DNA from: Hippasteria phrygiana
Taxonomy: Eukaryota; Echinodermata; Asteroidea; Valvatida; Goniasteridae
NCBI GenBank assembly: GCA_037893225.1
Contig: JAZGUH010000928.1
Coordinates: 124,001-188,000, forward strand
DNA: 64,000 bases
Direction: 5' to 3'
Position numbers and translations under genes: made by a program
Shown here: positions 1 through 9,458 of the stretch, in pieces
How the letters are laid out: the number at the start of each line of letters is the position of its first letter
How positions within the stretch are numbered: the stretch's first letter is position 1
Notes under the pieces: generated by a model
Databases searched by the model: none
Told to the model about the DNA's origin: nothing
Seen by the model: only the letters and a program-made list of their open reading frames with translations

Positions 1-732
1 GACCTACGACAGCCACCAGAAAAGCAAAAAGCGAGATCGGCAAATTACGGACAACGGGATACAGAAATGGTATAAGCACATCGAATTAAGTTGCCGACGC
101 TAACTGAGGGTGCTGTTACATTATGCTGGATGGACGAATTCTGGAAAGCCGTTCACATAATCCAGTGGCGCCCTCTATTCTCGAGACCACTTGGCAAAAC
201 TTGAGGAAAATAATTCAGTTTCTTTCCTTTTTTAATATCCATAAACCATTCATAACCCATTATATTGCACGCCTTTGCTTAATTTTCATTGTATATATGG
301 AAAGTTATAAATTTGCTTGCATTTGTGTCATGTTCATTTAATAGACCAAATAATTAGATTAGGCATAATAGCAGGTTAAGTGGCGCACTTTCAATGTTTC
401 CTTACCTGCTACCAGCACCTTGCCGAGTAATAGTTTTACCCCACACAAAAATGAAATTCTACCAGTTAAAAATGTCCCTGTCCGTAAGTTTACGAACCCG
501 TTTGTAAGTTACGAAGACATTTTATTTCGACACGATTTCCTGATCTTGCTTTTGTGCGCGCAATGAACCCTTTAATTAAAATGTACCAATAAGTCTGACA
601 AACATCAAGTTGGGTATGTGAACGGAGATATTAATTAGTCTGATTTATTGAAATGTGTTCAACCACGCCGCGTTGGACGGCTGTCGGTCAAAATTTATGC
701 CCAATTTCGGGACACCACATTTTTGGACTTGG
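1..732. other. unassigned host sequence
   Basis: AT-rich non-coding sequence. I see no convincing exon, RNA gene or recognisable repeat; open frames are short and lack family motifs. Confidence 0.5.
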
Positions 733-1561
733 TATGGTGTTCCATATGTGCCATAGCTTTTGCAATATATTTTTGGGGGCGTATTTTTTTTCGGCATTGC
801 ATTTTTTGTTTTTGGCGTCGCATTTTTGTTTTTGGCGTCGCATATTTTTTTTTTTTGCTTTTTTTTTTTTTTTTGGGCGTCGCAATTTTTTGTTGGTTAA
901 ATTGTTTTTTGGCGTCTTTTTTTTTTTTTTTTGGCGCTGTCCTATTTTTTTTTTTCTTAATTTTTTTTTTTGGGGGGGGCGGCGCCTTTTTTTGGGGGGT
1001 CGTATTTTTTTGGGCGTCGCAATTTTTTTTTTGGCGTCGCATTTTTTTGGGCGTTGCATTTTTTTTTTGGCGTCTCATTTTTTCTTTGGTGTCGCATTTT
1101 TTCTCTGCGTCGTATTTTTGTCTCGTTCACGTGTCTGTCACGTGACTGTCACATCACTTGATGTTGATGAGAATGTTTAGAATCAGATTTTGTACAAGGC
1201 CTCTCGGTTGCAAATGAAAAAAGGATATTATTGTAATCATCTAGCGTGCACTGTGGATGAAGCAACGTATACATTTTAACCGGAATGTTCGTTACCATCT
1301 GCACAGTATTATAGCAGCCATCGGCATAATGAAAAGGTCAAAGTTGAACTTCCTCGTCACATGGGATTCACGTGAAATATATCTCGTCGCTGAAAATACG
1401 TCGCTGAAAAAAGAAATGCGACGCCCAAAAAAAAGAACAAAACAAAAAGAATATGCGATGCCAAAAACAAAAATGCGGCGCCAAAAACAAAAAATGCGAC
1501 GCCGAAAAAAAATACGCCCAAAAATATATTGCAAAAGCTATGGCACATATGGAACACCATA
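733..1561. repeat. inverted-repeat element of GGCGTCGCA/poly-T units
   Basis: A left arm from 733 (TATGGTGTTCCATATGTGCC onward) is the reverse complement of a right arm ending at 1561. Both arms then run into repeats of GGCGTCGCA separated by T-runs (A-runs on the other side). The left array is much longer (about 770-1110) than the right (about 1410-1520). Long lysine- or phenylalanine-rich frames here are products of the low-complexity repeat and are not genes. The family is not recognised. Confidence 0.7.
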
Positions 1562-2792
1562 ATATGGACTAAATTTCAAGTTATTAACTTCAAATAGAAA
1601 TAGCGAAGTAACTTCTATTAAGGTAATAGTACCGAATTTAAATACCTCAATGAACCAGCAGGAACAGGCCCCCCGCCCAGTTAATGCCGTCGAGCCAAGC
1701 ATCTTTGCACGCCGAACCATGATAGCAAAACCACAGGTAGGTCGGTGTTTAACATCAGGGGTGCGTTTTGGAGGTCATATGCGAAAACTGGTTCTGTTGC
1801 ATAGGCGTAGCCAGCGGGGGGGGGGGGGGGGGAGGGGGTTATTTACCCCCCACTATTTTCGGAGTGCCCTTTCTTTTATTTTACTTTCTTTTTTGTACCC
1901 CAAAATTTCCGTCCCACAAAAAATCAAAACCCTGCCCTCTACATGTATCTACGACATACCTGTGTTTAATGTCGCAAGCTATATATAGGAACGGTGCCCG
2001 TAAGTACACAATCGACGCAACATTAAAATAATGTCCTTCATGCTGCTGGCTCTAAGTGTGCCCTCACTAGAAATTATAGTGATCCCTGTGCCCCCACTGA
2101 CAAATGTTAGTGCCCCCCTGTGCCCTAAACATGTTAGTGCCCCCTGTGGCCCCGATATATCGAGGAAGGAGCAGTTGTGGCTGTGACATACTAGTCCGGT
2201 ACATACAAGGCCCGATCGAGTTGTTCAACCTAAACGTAAGTAAAACCTAAACAATTCCGGTTATAGGCTATAATCTGTCCCTTTTCTATTTGCAAAAGGT
2301 GTGGATTGTTTAAATTGTTGTTTAAGAAAAATGGTCAATTTCACGTTGCCGTCTGCAGATAGAGATTGGAAGCGGTGGGTCTTCGTTGTGTTTAGATATG
2401 CTCAACTTGCAATTAGGATTGTATAGGCCTCGTCATTGGTTGAAATCCCGCAGAATCAGAAAAAGTTAAACGGTCTCTATCTGCTGAACACGTTTCGCGC
2501 TTTTATTAATCCGAGTTCATTCCATACAGCTCAGCATTTCGTAAGTTTCGCAATTTTTGAGTATAGGTCTAAACACATCAAAATGAGACCCAATGAGGGA
2601 CAGAACGTTTCCCGTTTTCCGGAGTATACTCAGCTTTATTAACCCAAGTGTTGATTCATTAATTTGCACCCCGGTCACATCGCCGGTGCAATTCGTTCCA
2701 CCGCCTCCCTCACCACAAGACGGGCTTGACCTATCGGACCTGTCCGCCATGTTGGCAATGCCGCTTGGCAACAACTATGCAGACATCTTCAA
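1562..2792. other. unassigned host sequence with poly-G run
   Basis: No supported gene. A 17-base G run lies at 1816-1832. A degenerate GTTAGTGCCCCCTGTG-like short repeat lies at about 2050-2150. Confidence 0.45.
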
Positions 2793-3596
2793 CACTGAAC
2801 ATTTTATTTAGTCAATTGACTAAAAAAAATAGTCATGCACACTGTCTTATTTTACTAATTAATAGTTTGTCATGTATGGGTTATTTTGACTAATTATAAC
2901 TAGTCGTGAAAAAGTGTCTTATTTGACTAACTTCTCAAATGATTAGTAATGCAAAAAAAATTATTAGTAATGCAAGAAAATTAATTAGTAATGCAAGAAA
3001 ACTAATTTGTCATGCTGACCATTCTAAATTGTCATGTTCGGCCTACGCCTAGTACATGTATACATTTAAACGGGCAGTATCCCTTCAATATCTTTAAGAT
3101 ATTGAATCAGACGTTGAACTGAATATTGCCAGTTTCACTTTTCATTCTGAATCGAAGCCTGATTATGGAAGTCAGCAACCAGGTTTCTAACTACATGTAC
3201 ATACATGTAGTTCTTGAAGAATTAATAAATATGTTCTAAGAAGCACGATGAACACATTGATAAGAAGCAACAACATTTTGACATTAAATTTCGCGATTTC
3301 AATTCAAGATTTATCACGTTCATAGCTATCAGTATCAATTTAGTCAAGCAATTCACAGGGAAACAAAAACATTCATTTGTCATTGTTCATCTCTTTAATT
3401 GTGAGTTGTGACCGACTGGACTTGTGAAGGAGCTTGTATTGTAATGGAATACAAAACTGGTCGACATTAATAACTTCGGTAAAAGTGTCTGAAGACCCAA
3501 CGAAAACATCAGATTTCACCCTTATAACGGCCACCAAAATACTGGTACGCAACCAGAGATACAAGTAGAGTTCGAGGATATAGGTATAGGTACTAG
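2793..3596. mobile_element. left half of a DNA transposon split by the virus-like element
   Basis: CACTGAACATTTTA at 2793-2806, followed by TTAGTCAATTGAC, is matched in inverted orientation by GTTCAGTG ending at 19761, preceded by TTGACTAATTAAAAT. Inside both ends are many copies of short TTAGTCA/TTTGTCA/TAGTAATGCAA motifs, the kind of subterminal repeats used by DNA transposases. Without the insertion the outer element would be about 1.5 kb. No transposase is seen, so it is probably non-autonomous. The superfamily is undecided: the termini start CACTG, but I could not find a clear target duplication. Confidence 0.6.
3591..3596. repeat. left target-site duplication TACTAG
   Basis: TACTAG directly before the left terminus is repeated at 19069-19074 directly after the right terminus. 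Six base pairs is the size made by Polinton/Maverick integrases. With this duplication the right end lacks the first A of the left terminus, so the exact junction is uncertain by one base. Confidence 0.6.
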
Positions 3597-3636
3597 AGTA
3601 GTATAGAAGGGAGAGTACTACCCCACTTTCAAAATT

Positions 3637-3874
3637 GCTGTATATACCCACACCAAATTTCTGTAAAAATTTGAAGAAAAAAACCCTAAAATCTCAAAAC
3701 CTCAAATTTCTCTCTCTCTCTCTCGATTTCTCTCAAATTTCGCTGTATCTACCCACACCAAATTTTTATAAAAATTTAAAAAAAATTGGAAAAACATAGC
3801 GTTCTAAGACTTTTCTGATTTTTAACAAATTTCGCTGTATATACCCACAGCAAATTTTTGTAAAAATCGATAAA
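3637..3874. repeat. three terminal iterons
   Basis: Three related units begin at about 3637, 3742 and 3834. Each reads GCTGTATATACCCACA or a close variant, followed by CAAATTT, a short spacer and TAAAAAT, so each carries a small near-palindrome. They are mirrored at the other end (about 18800-19033). A CT microsatellite lies between units 1 and 2 (about 3710-3734). Repeats this close to both termini are candidates for origin or replication-protein binding sites; that role is inferred. Confidence 0.55.
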
Positions 3875-4034
3875 ATCAAACTATTTTTCCCGCATCCCCA
3901 CCTGTATCATAATCACCTTAAAATTCTCTTGCAAAAAAAAAAAAACCAAAACCCTCAAACCTCTCTCTCTATTTTAGGGTCAAAAAAAATTAAATATTTT
4001 TTTTTTTTTAATAAAATAAACATCTATTATAAAG

Positions 4035-7000
4035 ATGGAAAACAGAATGATACCAGCGATAGGCTACACACGTTGGCCAAAATGCAGCTTGAAAAAATAC
4101 ATCGACAAATACGCCATTACGTTGGGCCCACCAACCGGACGCGATGGTGCATATATCAGACGAGACTTTCTATCGGTCATAAAAAAGAACGAAGCGCTTT
4201 ATAAAAATTTACGATCTAAGTCTAAAGAATCGTTAGAACATTTAATCGCGGATAAGAATATTCCGCTGGGCGATCCTACCGGAAGAAGGGGTCGACACAT
4301 TAAAAAAGATTTAGAATCCGCCATACGACGATACTATAAAAAACCCGACGAAGAACTCGTCCCCTTGATTTTTAACGAAACAGCTCCGAGACCATTCAGA
4401 AATTATTTACGTAATTACGAGATGAATATCGACAGAATTCTCGTAGATCCTCTAGCATTTTTTAACGAAAACGAACAAAAAATTGTAGAAACATTGAAAG
4501 AAACACTAAACGAATTTAGAAGCTTCAAATTTCAACTCGCATTAAAAGCGGCGTTGAGAAAATATAATCTTGCGAACGATACTTTTGTCGAAGACGCGAG
4601 CGTGTTTTTTGGGTTTCAATCGACCGCATTAAACGAAGACGAAATAGAAAACCAAGTACGAGAACAGATAGAGTTCATAATCGAAAAAATAGAAAAATTT
4701 CAAACAAACGGAAGCGGTTGGGTCATTTACGATTTAAAGACGCTCTACATCAACGTTTCTAGATATCAGCCGATAAGAGGCAGTTCCTACATTCCACTAC
4801 CCCCTCACATAGCCCTTAAAAAGGCAGTCGTCAATGTTAAAAACAAAGATCAACGATGTATCAGATGGGCGTTGAGAGCCGCCCTATCAAAATTTAAGCC
4901 CTCTGTCAAAGAATCGATTAAAAACAACCCCAACTATAATATTCACTACGAAAGGAATTCTATCTTCGAAGAAGATGATGGATTAGATTTTAAGAACGTA
5001 GCGTTTCCAACTCCCATCACGGATATTGACAAGATCGAAAAACAGAACGGTCTCGCCATTAACGTTTTTGGTTACGAAAATACAATTTTCCCGCTGAGAA
5101 TAACTACTCAACGAAAACCGGTCATCAATCTACTGCTGTTTTCTCAAGGAGACAATAATCATTATTGTTGGATAAAAAACCTCGACCGTTTACTGTCCAA
5201 CGAAACTAAACACAACGGACGCAAATATTTTTGTATGTGGTGCCTACAACATTTTAGTAGGCAAGACATTTTAGACAGACACGAGATAGATTGTAGGGGC
5301 GTTAGCCAAACCCCAGCTTTAGCCGTATTACCCGACTCAACCAACAACGTTCTAAAATTCAAAAACTTAAAAAATAAACAACCGGCGCCTTTTACTATAT
5401 ACGCCGACTTTGAAAGTATATTAGTGCCCTCTACACCCCTCGCGAGCACGCAACCCCCGCGCACTAAAAAGACTCACGAACATGAAGCTTGCGGCTACGC
5501 TTATATCATAATCGGACCCGATGGTCAAGTCTTAGGCGAGCCCAAGACGTACAGAGGAGCGAACGCAACATCACATTTCTTAAATCGTTTACTAGCCGAA
5601 AAAGACAAAATCAACGAAATATTCTCGAGTACGAAACCCATGATTTTTACGACCGAAGACGAGTTAGCTCATAACGACGCTAAAAATTGCTGGATTTGCG
5701 AGTACCCCCTTCAACACAAAACCAACACTTGCGAATGTACGCATCCGATAGATATAAATTTAGATCATCTCGGTAAAAAAACTAACGAAGAACTATTAGA
5801 AATAATCGCGGATAAACACATCGAGTTGGACGAACCAACGGGGGGATATATTAAAGCGGACTATATATCCGCTATAGAAAACGAGTTTTTAAAGGGGGAA
5901 GAGCTCGAAACGAGATCTTTTCCAACAAAATTCTGTTATAGATGCGTCAAAAAGATTTGCGCGTTTAGAAAAGTAAGAGACCATTGTCACATCACCGGTA
6001 AGTATAGAGGAGCCGCACACATGTGCTGTAACTTAAAATTACAGATAAAACCCGGTAAAACGACAATACCGGTCATCTTTCACAACTTAGAAAATTACGA
6101 CGCCCATTTGATTATGCAGAGTATTTCGGAAACCGACGGAAAACTAAAGTGTATAGCTAAAACGTCCGAAAAATATATTTCATTTTCGATAGGTCAACTC
6201 AGATTTTTAGATTCATTTAATTTCTTATCAACGTCGTTGGAACGATTGGTAGCCGCGTGTCCGATAGACGCGTTTAAGTATATCGATAAAGCCGTTGTAC
6301 CTAGGACCAACCCAGAGTCTGTCAGCCCCGTGTATGAGGACGTTGACGTGAGTAATCTAGAGAAAGACGAAGACGAAGTTAACGATTACAACGTAATCGG
6401 AAAACTGGTAACCTACTTGGCAGAGTCTAACAGTCCCCTATCACCTTTGTACGACGGTTACTCGGTAGAGTCTACAGTTGACGACGAAGCGCCACCCATC
6501 GACCTCGATAAACGAGATCTTTTAATTAAAAAGGGTGTATATCCCTACGAGTACATGGACAGCTTTGAACGATTTAACGAGAGTAGTCTGCCAGCTAAAC
6601 ACCATTTTTACAGCGGTCTAACGGATAAACACATAAGCGACTCTGACTATGAACACGCTAAAAAAGTATGGCGGACCTTCGACATCAAAAACATGGGCGA
6701 ATATCACGACCTCTACGTATTGACCGATGTGCTATTACTATCCAGCGTATTCGAGAATTTTAGAAAAATCTGTATAACAAATTATAAGTTGGATCCGTGC
6801 CATTATTTTACATCACCCGGCCTAAGTTGGGACGCTTTATTAAAACACTCTAAAGTCAAATTAGAACTCTTGACCAATATAGATCAGCATTTATTTGTAG
6901 AGAAAGGAACCAGAGGAGGAATATCTAGCGTGGGCTCACTTCGCTACGCCGAGGCCAACAATAAGTACTTGAAAGATTACGATCCGAGCAAACCCAACTC

Positions 7001-8297
7001 GTATATTTCGTATCTAGACGCCAACAACCTCTACGGATGGGCCATGAGTCAGCCATTACCGATCTCAGACTTTAGGTGGATCGACGAAAAGAAATTAGGT
7101 TTGTTTACCGCCGAATATATATCGTCTCTAGCCGACGACTCTCTTTGGGGCTATATTCTTGAAGTGGATTTAGACTATCCAGCTAAACTGCACGACTTAC
7201 ACAACGGTTATCCTTTAGCGCCCGTAAACCGAGTTATCTCGTTGGAATCGATGAGTCCTTATCAGCTAGACTCGATGGAAAAAACGGGAGCGAAACCGTC
7301 GAACGAAACTAAGTTGGTAGCGACGGGCGGACCGAGAAAGAATTACGTACTTCATTATAGAAATCTAAAATATTACCTCGCTCACGGTTTAGAACTAAAG
7401 AAAGTACGTAGGGTTTTAAAGTTTACACAAAAACCTTGGATGAAATCGTACATCGATAAAAATACCCAACTCAGAAAAGAAGCTAAATCCGATTTTGAAA
7501 AAGACTTTTTTAAATTGATGAACAACTCGGTATTTGGCAAAACTATGGAAGACGTTAGAAAGCGAATGGATACTCACTTGTGTAGAGCCCACGAAGAAGA
7601 TAGAATTAGTCGTCTGGTGGCTAAGCCCAATTACAACGGTAGGACAATTTTTGAACGCTGTAATCTATTAATGATAAACATGTATAAAACCCGAGTTGTT
7701 TTAAACAAACCCGTCTATTGCGGTATGAGTATTTTAGACTTATCGAAGCTTTTAATGTACGAATTTTATTACGATAAACTAAAAGTAAAGTACGAAGACA
7801 AAGTCGATTTGATTTATACCGATACGGACTCGTTGCTCTTACGTATTGAAACTGAAGACCTTTATCTCGACATGGAAAAAGACAAAGACTCGTACGATTT
7901 TAGCAACTACGAGAAAGACCACTTTTTATACGACGATTCAAACAAGAAAGTTATCGGTAAATTCAAAGACGAATGCGGCGGAAAACCTATCAAAGAAGTG
8001 GTTTGCATCAGATCAAAAATGTACTCTATTTTCATGGACGATAAGAAGAACATTAAGAAATCAAAAGGAGTCAAAAAGTACGTTGTTTCCAACGCGATAA
8101 CTCATCAAGATTATAAAGACTGCCTGTTTAACTCTAGAGTTTATCGACACGATATGAACACGTTGAGGAGCGACAAACATATCGTGAACTCTTTAACTCA
8201 AAATAAGGTATCACTCAATCCTAGAGACGACAAACGGTATATCTTAGACGATGGAATTCATACTCTGATGCACGATCATTACGCTATACGAGCGTAA
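4035..8297 (+). CDS. protein-primed family B DNA polymerase (intact copy)
   Basis: 1420 residues. All motifs of a family B polymerase are visible. Exonuclease: ExoI YADFES with D458/E460; ExoII FHNLENYDAH with D689; ExoIII Y894-x3-D898. Polymerase: motif A YLDANNLYG with D995; motif B KLMNNSVFGKT from K1160; motif C YTDTDS with D1263/D1265. The KSKGVKKY segment lies near the C terminus. Earlier, FCMWCLQHF...RHEIDC is a zinc finger, and CWIC...VRDHCHITGKYRGAAH is the zinc/HNH-like motif common in Maverick polymerases. The roughly 440-residue N-terminal extension may hold the terminal-protein function (inference). A motif of the SAP/HeH/LEM type occurs twice at the N terminus (about 19-50 and 66-98) and a third time inside the zinc motif (about 583-617). 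The ATG at 4035 follows an AT-rich leader and gives the longest frame. A second, broken copy lies at 14373-18631. Confidence 0.96.
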   Translation: MENRMIPAIGYTRWPKCSLKKYIDKYAITLGPPTGRDGAYIRRDFLSVIKKNEALYKNLRSKSKESLEHLIADKNIPLGDPTGRRGRHIKKDLESAIRRYYKKPDEELVPLIFNETAPRPFRNYLRNYEMNIDRILVDPLAFFNENEQKIVETLKETLNEFRSFKFQLALKAALRKYNLANDTFVEDASVFFGFQSTALNEDEIENQVREQIEFIIEKIEKFQTNGSGWVIYDLKTLYINVSRYQPIRGSSYIPLPPHIALKKAVVNVKNKDQRCIRWALRAALSKFKPSVKESIKNNPNYNIHYERNSIFEEDDGLDFKNVAFPTPITDIDKIEKQNGLAINVFGYENTIFPLRITTQRKPVINLLLFSQGDNNHYCWIKNLDRLLSNETKHNGRKYFCMWCLQHFSRQDILDRHEIDCRGVSQTPALAVLPDSTNNVLKFKNLKNKQPAPFTIYADFESILVPSTPLASTQPPRTKKTHEHEACGYAYIIIGPDGQVLGEPKTYRGANATSHFLNRLLAEKDKINEIFSSTKPMIFTTEDELAHNDAKNCWICEYPLQHKTNTCECTHPIDINLDHLGKKTNEELLEIIADKHIELDEPTGGYIKADYISAIENEFLKGEELETRSFPTKFCYRCVKKICAFRKVRDHCHITGKYRGAAHMCCNLKLQIKPGKTTIPVIFHNLENYDAHLIMQSISETDGKLKCIAKTSEKYISFSIGQLRFLDSFNFLSTSLERLVAACPIDAFKYIDKAVVPRTNPESVSPVYEDVDVSNLEKDEDEVNDYNVIGKLVTYLAESNSPLSPLYDGYSVESTVDDEAPPIDLDKRDLLIKKGVYPYEYMDSFERFNESSLPAKHHFYSGLTDKHISDSDYEHAKKVWRTFDIKNMGEYHDLYVLTDVLLLSSVFENFRKICITNYKLDPCHYFTSPGLSWDALLKHSKVKLELLTNIDQHLFVEKGTRGGISSVGSLRYAEANNKYLKDYDPSKPNSYISYLDANNLYGWAMSQPLPISDFRWIDEKKLGLFTAEYISSLADDSLWGYILEVDLDYPAKLHDLHNGYPLAPVNRVISLESMSPYQLDSMEKTGAKPSNETKLVATGGPRKNYVLHYRNLKYYLAHGLELKKVRRVLKFTQKPWMKSYIDKNTQLRKEAKSDFEKDFFKLMNNSVFGKTMEDVRKRMDTHLCRAHEEDRISRLVAKPNYNGRTIFERCNLLMINMYKTRVVLNKPVYCGMSILDLSKLLMYEFYYDKLKVKYEDKVDLIYTDTDSLLLRIETEDLYLDMEKDKDSYDFSNYEKDHFLYDDSNKKVIGKFKDECGGKPIKEVVCIRSKMYSIFMDDKKNIKKSKGVKKYVVSNAITHQDYKDCLFNSRVYRHDMNTLRSDKHIVNSLTQNKVSLNPRDDKRYILDDGIHTLMHDHYAIRA

Positions 8298-8299
8298 TG
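8277..8299 (+). terminator. perfect hairpin over the polymerase stop codon
   Basis: CATTACGCT, loop ATACG, AGCGTAATG: a 9-bp perfect stem that includes the TAA stop (8295-8297). A second 8-bp stem (CGTTAGAA/TTCTAACG, 8333-8356) follows within 60 bases. Some cytoplasmic DNA viruses and virophages end messages at hairpins, so a transcript 3'-end signal is plausible but inferred. Copies accompany the other polymerase ends near 13160 and 14372. Confidence 0.4.
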
Positions 8300-8463
8300 A
8301 GCGAGTACCGAACAAACGTTTAAAAAATACGTCGTTAGAATACTCGCTTTCTAACGTTGTATAGGAATACACCAGATTTCAAAAGGGAAACCCCCCTTTA
8401 CGAAAAAATGAAATAATAAAAAAAATGAGAAAAAAAATAATAAAATAATTAAATATATAAATC
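8298..8463. promoter_or_regulatory. AT-rich gap between polymerase and zinc/death-domain gene
   Basis: 166 bases. After the hairpins, the last 60 bases before the ATG are almost pure A/T, with AATAATAAAATAATTAAATATATAA. A very similar TTAATAAAATAA stretch precedes the polymerase ATG (about 4009-4020), and an A-rich run with ATAAA precedes the RPB5 start. This suggests a shared AT-rich early-type promoter, inferred by position only. Confidence 0.35.
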
Positions 8464-9330
8464 ATGTGCAAGTGGTTAAACATCGGAAAGCTAACTACGT
8501 GCGAAAAGGATGGAGAACCGTGGTGCCTCGATCATTTCGGCAGACGAGATCTAGCGCCTAAACCGTGTTTAAATTGTGGCTGCGGAACTAAATCAACTAC
8601 GCAACTTTGTGTGAATCATGCTTTAAGTAACGTAACGAGCCCAACTAATTTAAAAGTAAAGGATAAGTATTACGATATTTTTGTGGACGTAGCGAACAAG
8701 TGTAGATTGTACGACGAGAATATAAAAATGCCAGACGTTATATATATAACAGCGATTATACATCATATGGAAAAGATCGCGACCTTTATGGGAATAAATG
8801 TAGAATTCTTAGAGTACATCGAGGGAACTAGATATGATCATTATACCAAAGTTAGAATGGTAACGTATTTATGGTATCTTAAAGCATGTTTCGATAGAGA
8901 CTATAAACAAGATCTCAAGAAGATCTTGATCAGCTCCGGACTAACTCTATATACTTACAAGCTGAAATTCTTCGAAACTAGATCTAGAAATATCAACGTA
9001 GCTGACGACGCCGGCTATGCCTATATGGGTCCGTTGACGCCGACTTACTTGATAAGTAAAGATAAACTAGGTATAATGGATACTTTAACGAAACTAGCCG
9101 ACGAATTAGGTATAGATTGGAGACAATTTTGTACATACGCCGGAATGAACTATAATTGCGTAGAACAAATAGATGCCGATTATAAAAAAACGACCGAAAA
9201 AGCTTTTATGGCCTGTTATAAATTTTATTCGGACCATAGGAATTACGACGATATAAATACTATATTTCGTCGCATCATGCATCAGATAGGCAGATCGGAT
9301 TTAGCTATAGCGTATAACGATGTCTTTTGA
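8464..9330 (+). CDS. zinc-binding domain fused to a C-terminal death domain
   Basis: 288 residues, intact. Residues 1-53 are cysteine/histidine-rich (C13, C21-x2-H24, CLNCGCG at 35-41, C49-x2-H52) and identical to the start of the two-repeat zinc protein at 12467-12994. Residues about 60-180 form an unrecognised helical region. Residues about 205-286 fit the death-domain consensus: LADELGIDWRQF with W219, a YNCVEQIDADY helix, AFMACYKFY, then IGRSDLAIAY. Death domains mediate homotypic contacts in apoptosis and innate immune adaptors, so the protein may act on host cell-death signalling; this is inference. The identical N-terminus followed by an abrupt switch after CVNHA suggests a gene fusion made by deletion. 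The last helix lies just beyond the left arm boundary; the right-arm copy has lost it. Confidence 0.78.
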   Translation: MCKWLNIGKLTTCEKDGEPWCLDHFGRRDLAPKPCLNCGCGTKSTTQLCVNHALSNVTSPTNLKVKDKYYDIFVDVANKCRLYDENIKMPDVIYITAIIHHMEKIATFMGINVEFLEYIEGTRYDHYTKVRMVTYLWYLKACFDRDYKQDLKKILISSGLTLYTYKLKFFETRSRNINVADDAGYAYMGPLTPTYLISKDKLGIMDTLTKLADELGIDWRQFCTYAGMNYNCVEQIDADYKKTTEKAFMACYKFYSDHRNYDDINTIFRRIMHQIGRSDLAIAYNDVF

Positions 9331-9345
9331 AAATATAAACCTCGC

Positions 9346-9422
9346 ATCAGCTCATCTGCAGTTATCTATAAGTCATCTATCAGTTATCTATCAGTTATCT
9401 ATCAGTTATCTATAAGTCATCC
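9346..9422. repeat. 11-bp minisatellite, array 1
   Basis: About seven tandem copies of an 11-bp unit, consensus AGTYATCTATM, directly downstream of the death-domain gene and before the 3' end of the RPB5 gene. The unit is not a multiple of three and is not coding. Confidence 0.85.
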
Positions 9423-9458
9423 GTTTATATTTTTAACACTCTAAGAGTTTTAAAAAAT

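Larger units (their letters stand above)
3597..9266 (+). repeat. left long inverted arm (5.67 kb)
   Basis: This arm is near-identical to the reverse complement of 13404-19069. Arm lengths differ by 4 bp, equal to the deletion in the right polymerase copy. It contains the terminal repeats, the whole polymerase gene and most of the zinc/death-domain gene. It ends inside the death-domain coding region, at the TATATT of 9261-9266. The two arms differ at only a few visible sites, so they were duplicated recently or are kept similar by gene conversion. Confidence 0.9.

Noticed and set aside
648..1180. Long phenylalanine/tryptophan-rich and lysine-rich open frames
   Set aside because: They are translations of T/A runs and GGCGTCGCA repeats, overlap in several frames and match no family.
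5162..8100. Several 60-100-codon frames overlapping the polymerase on both strands
   Set aside because: Shadow frames of a conserved coding sequence; they recur identically in the inverted copy and have no motifs.
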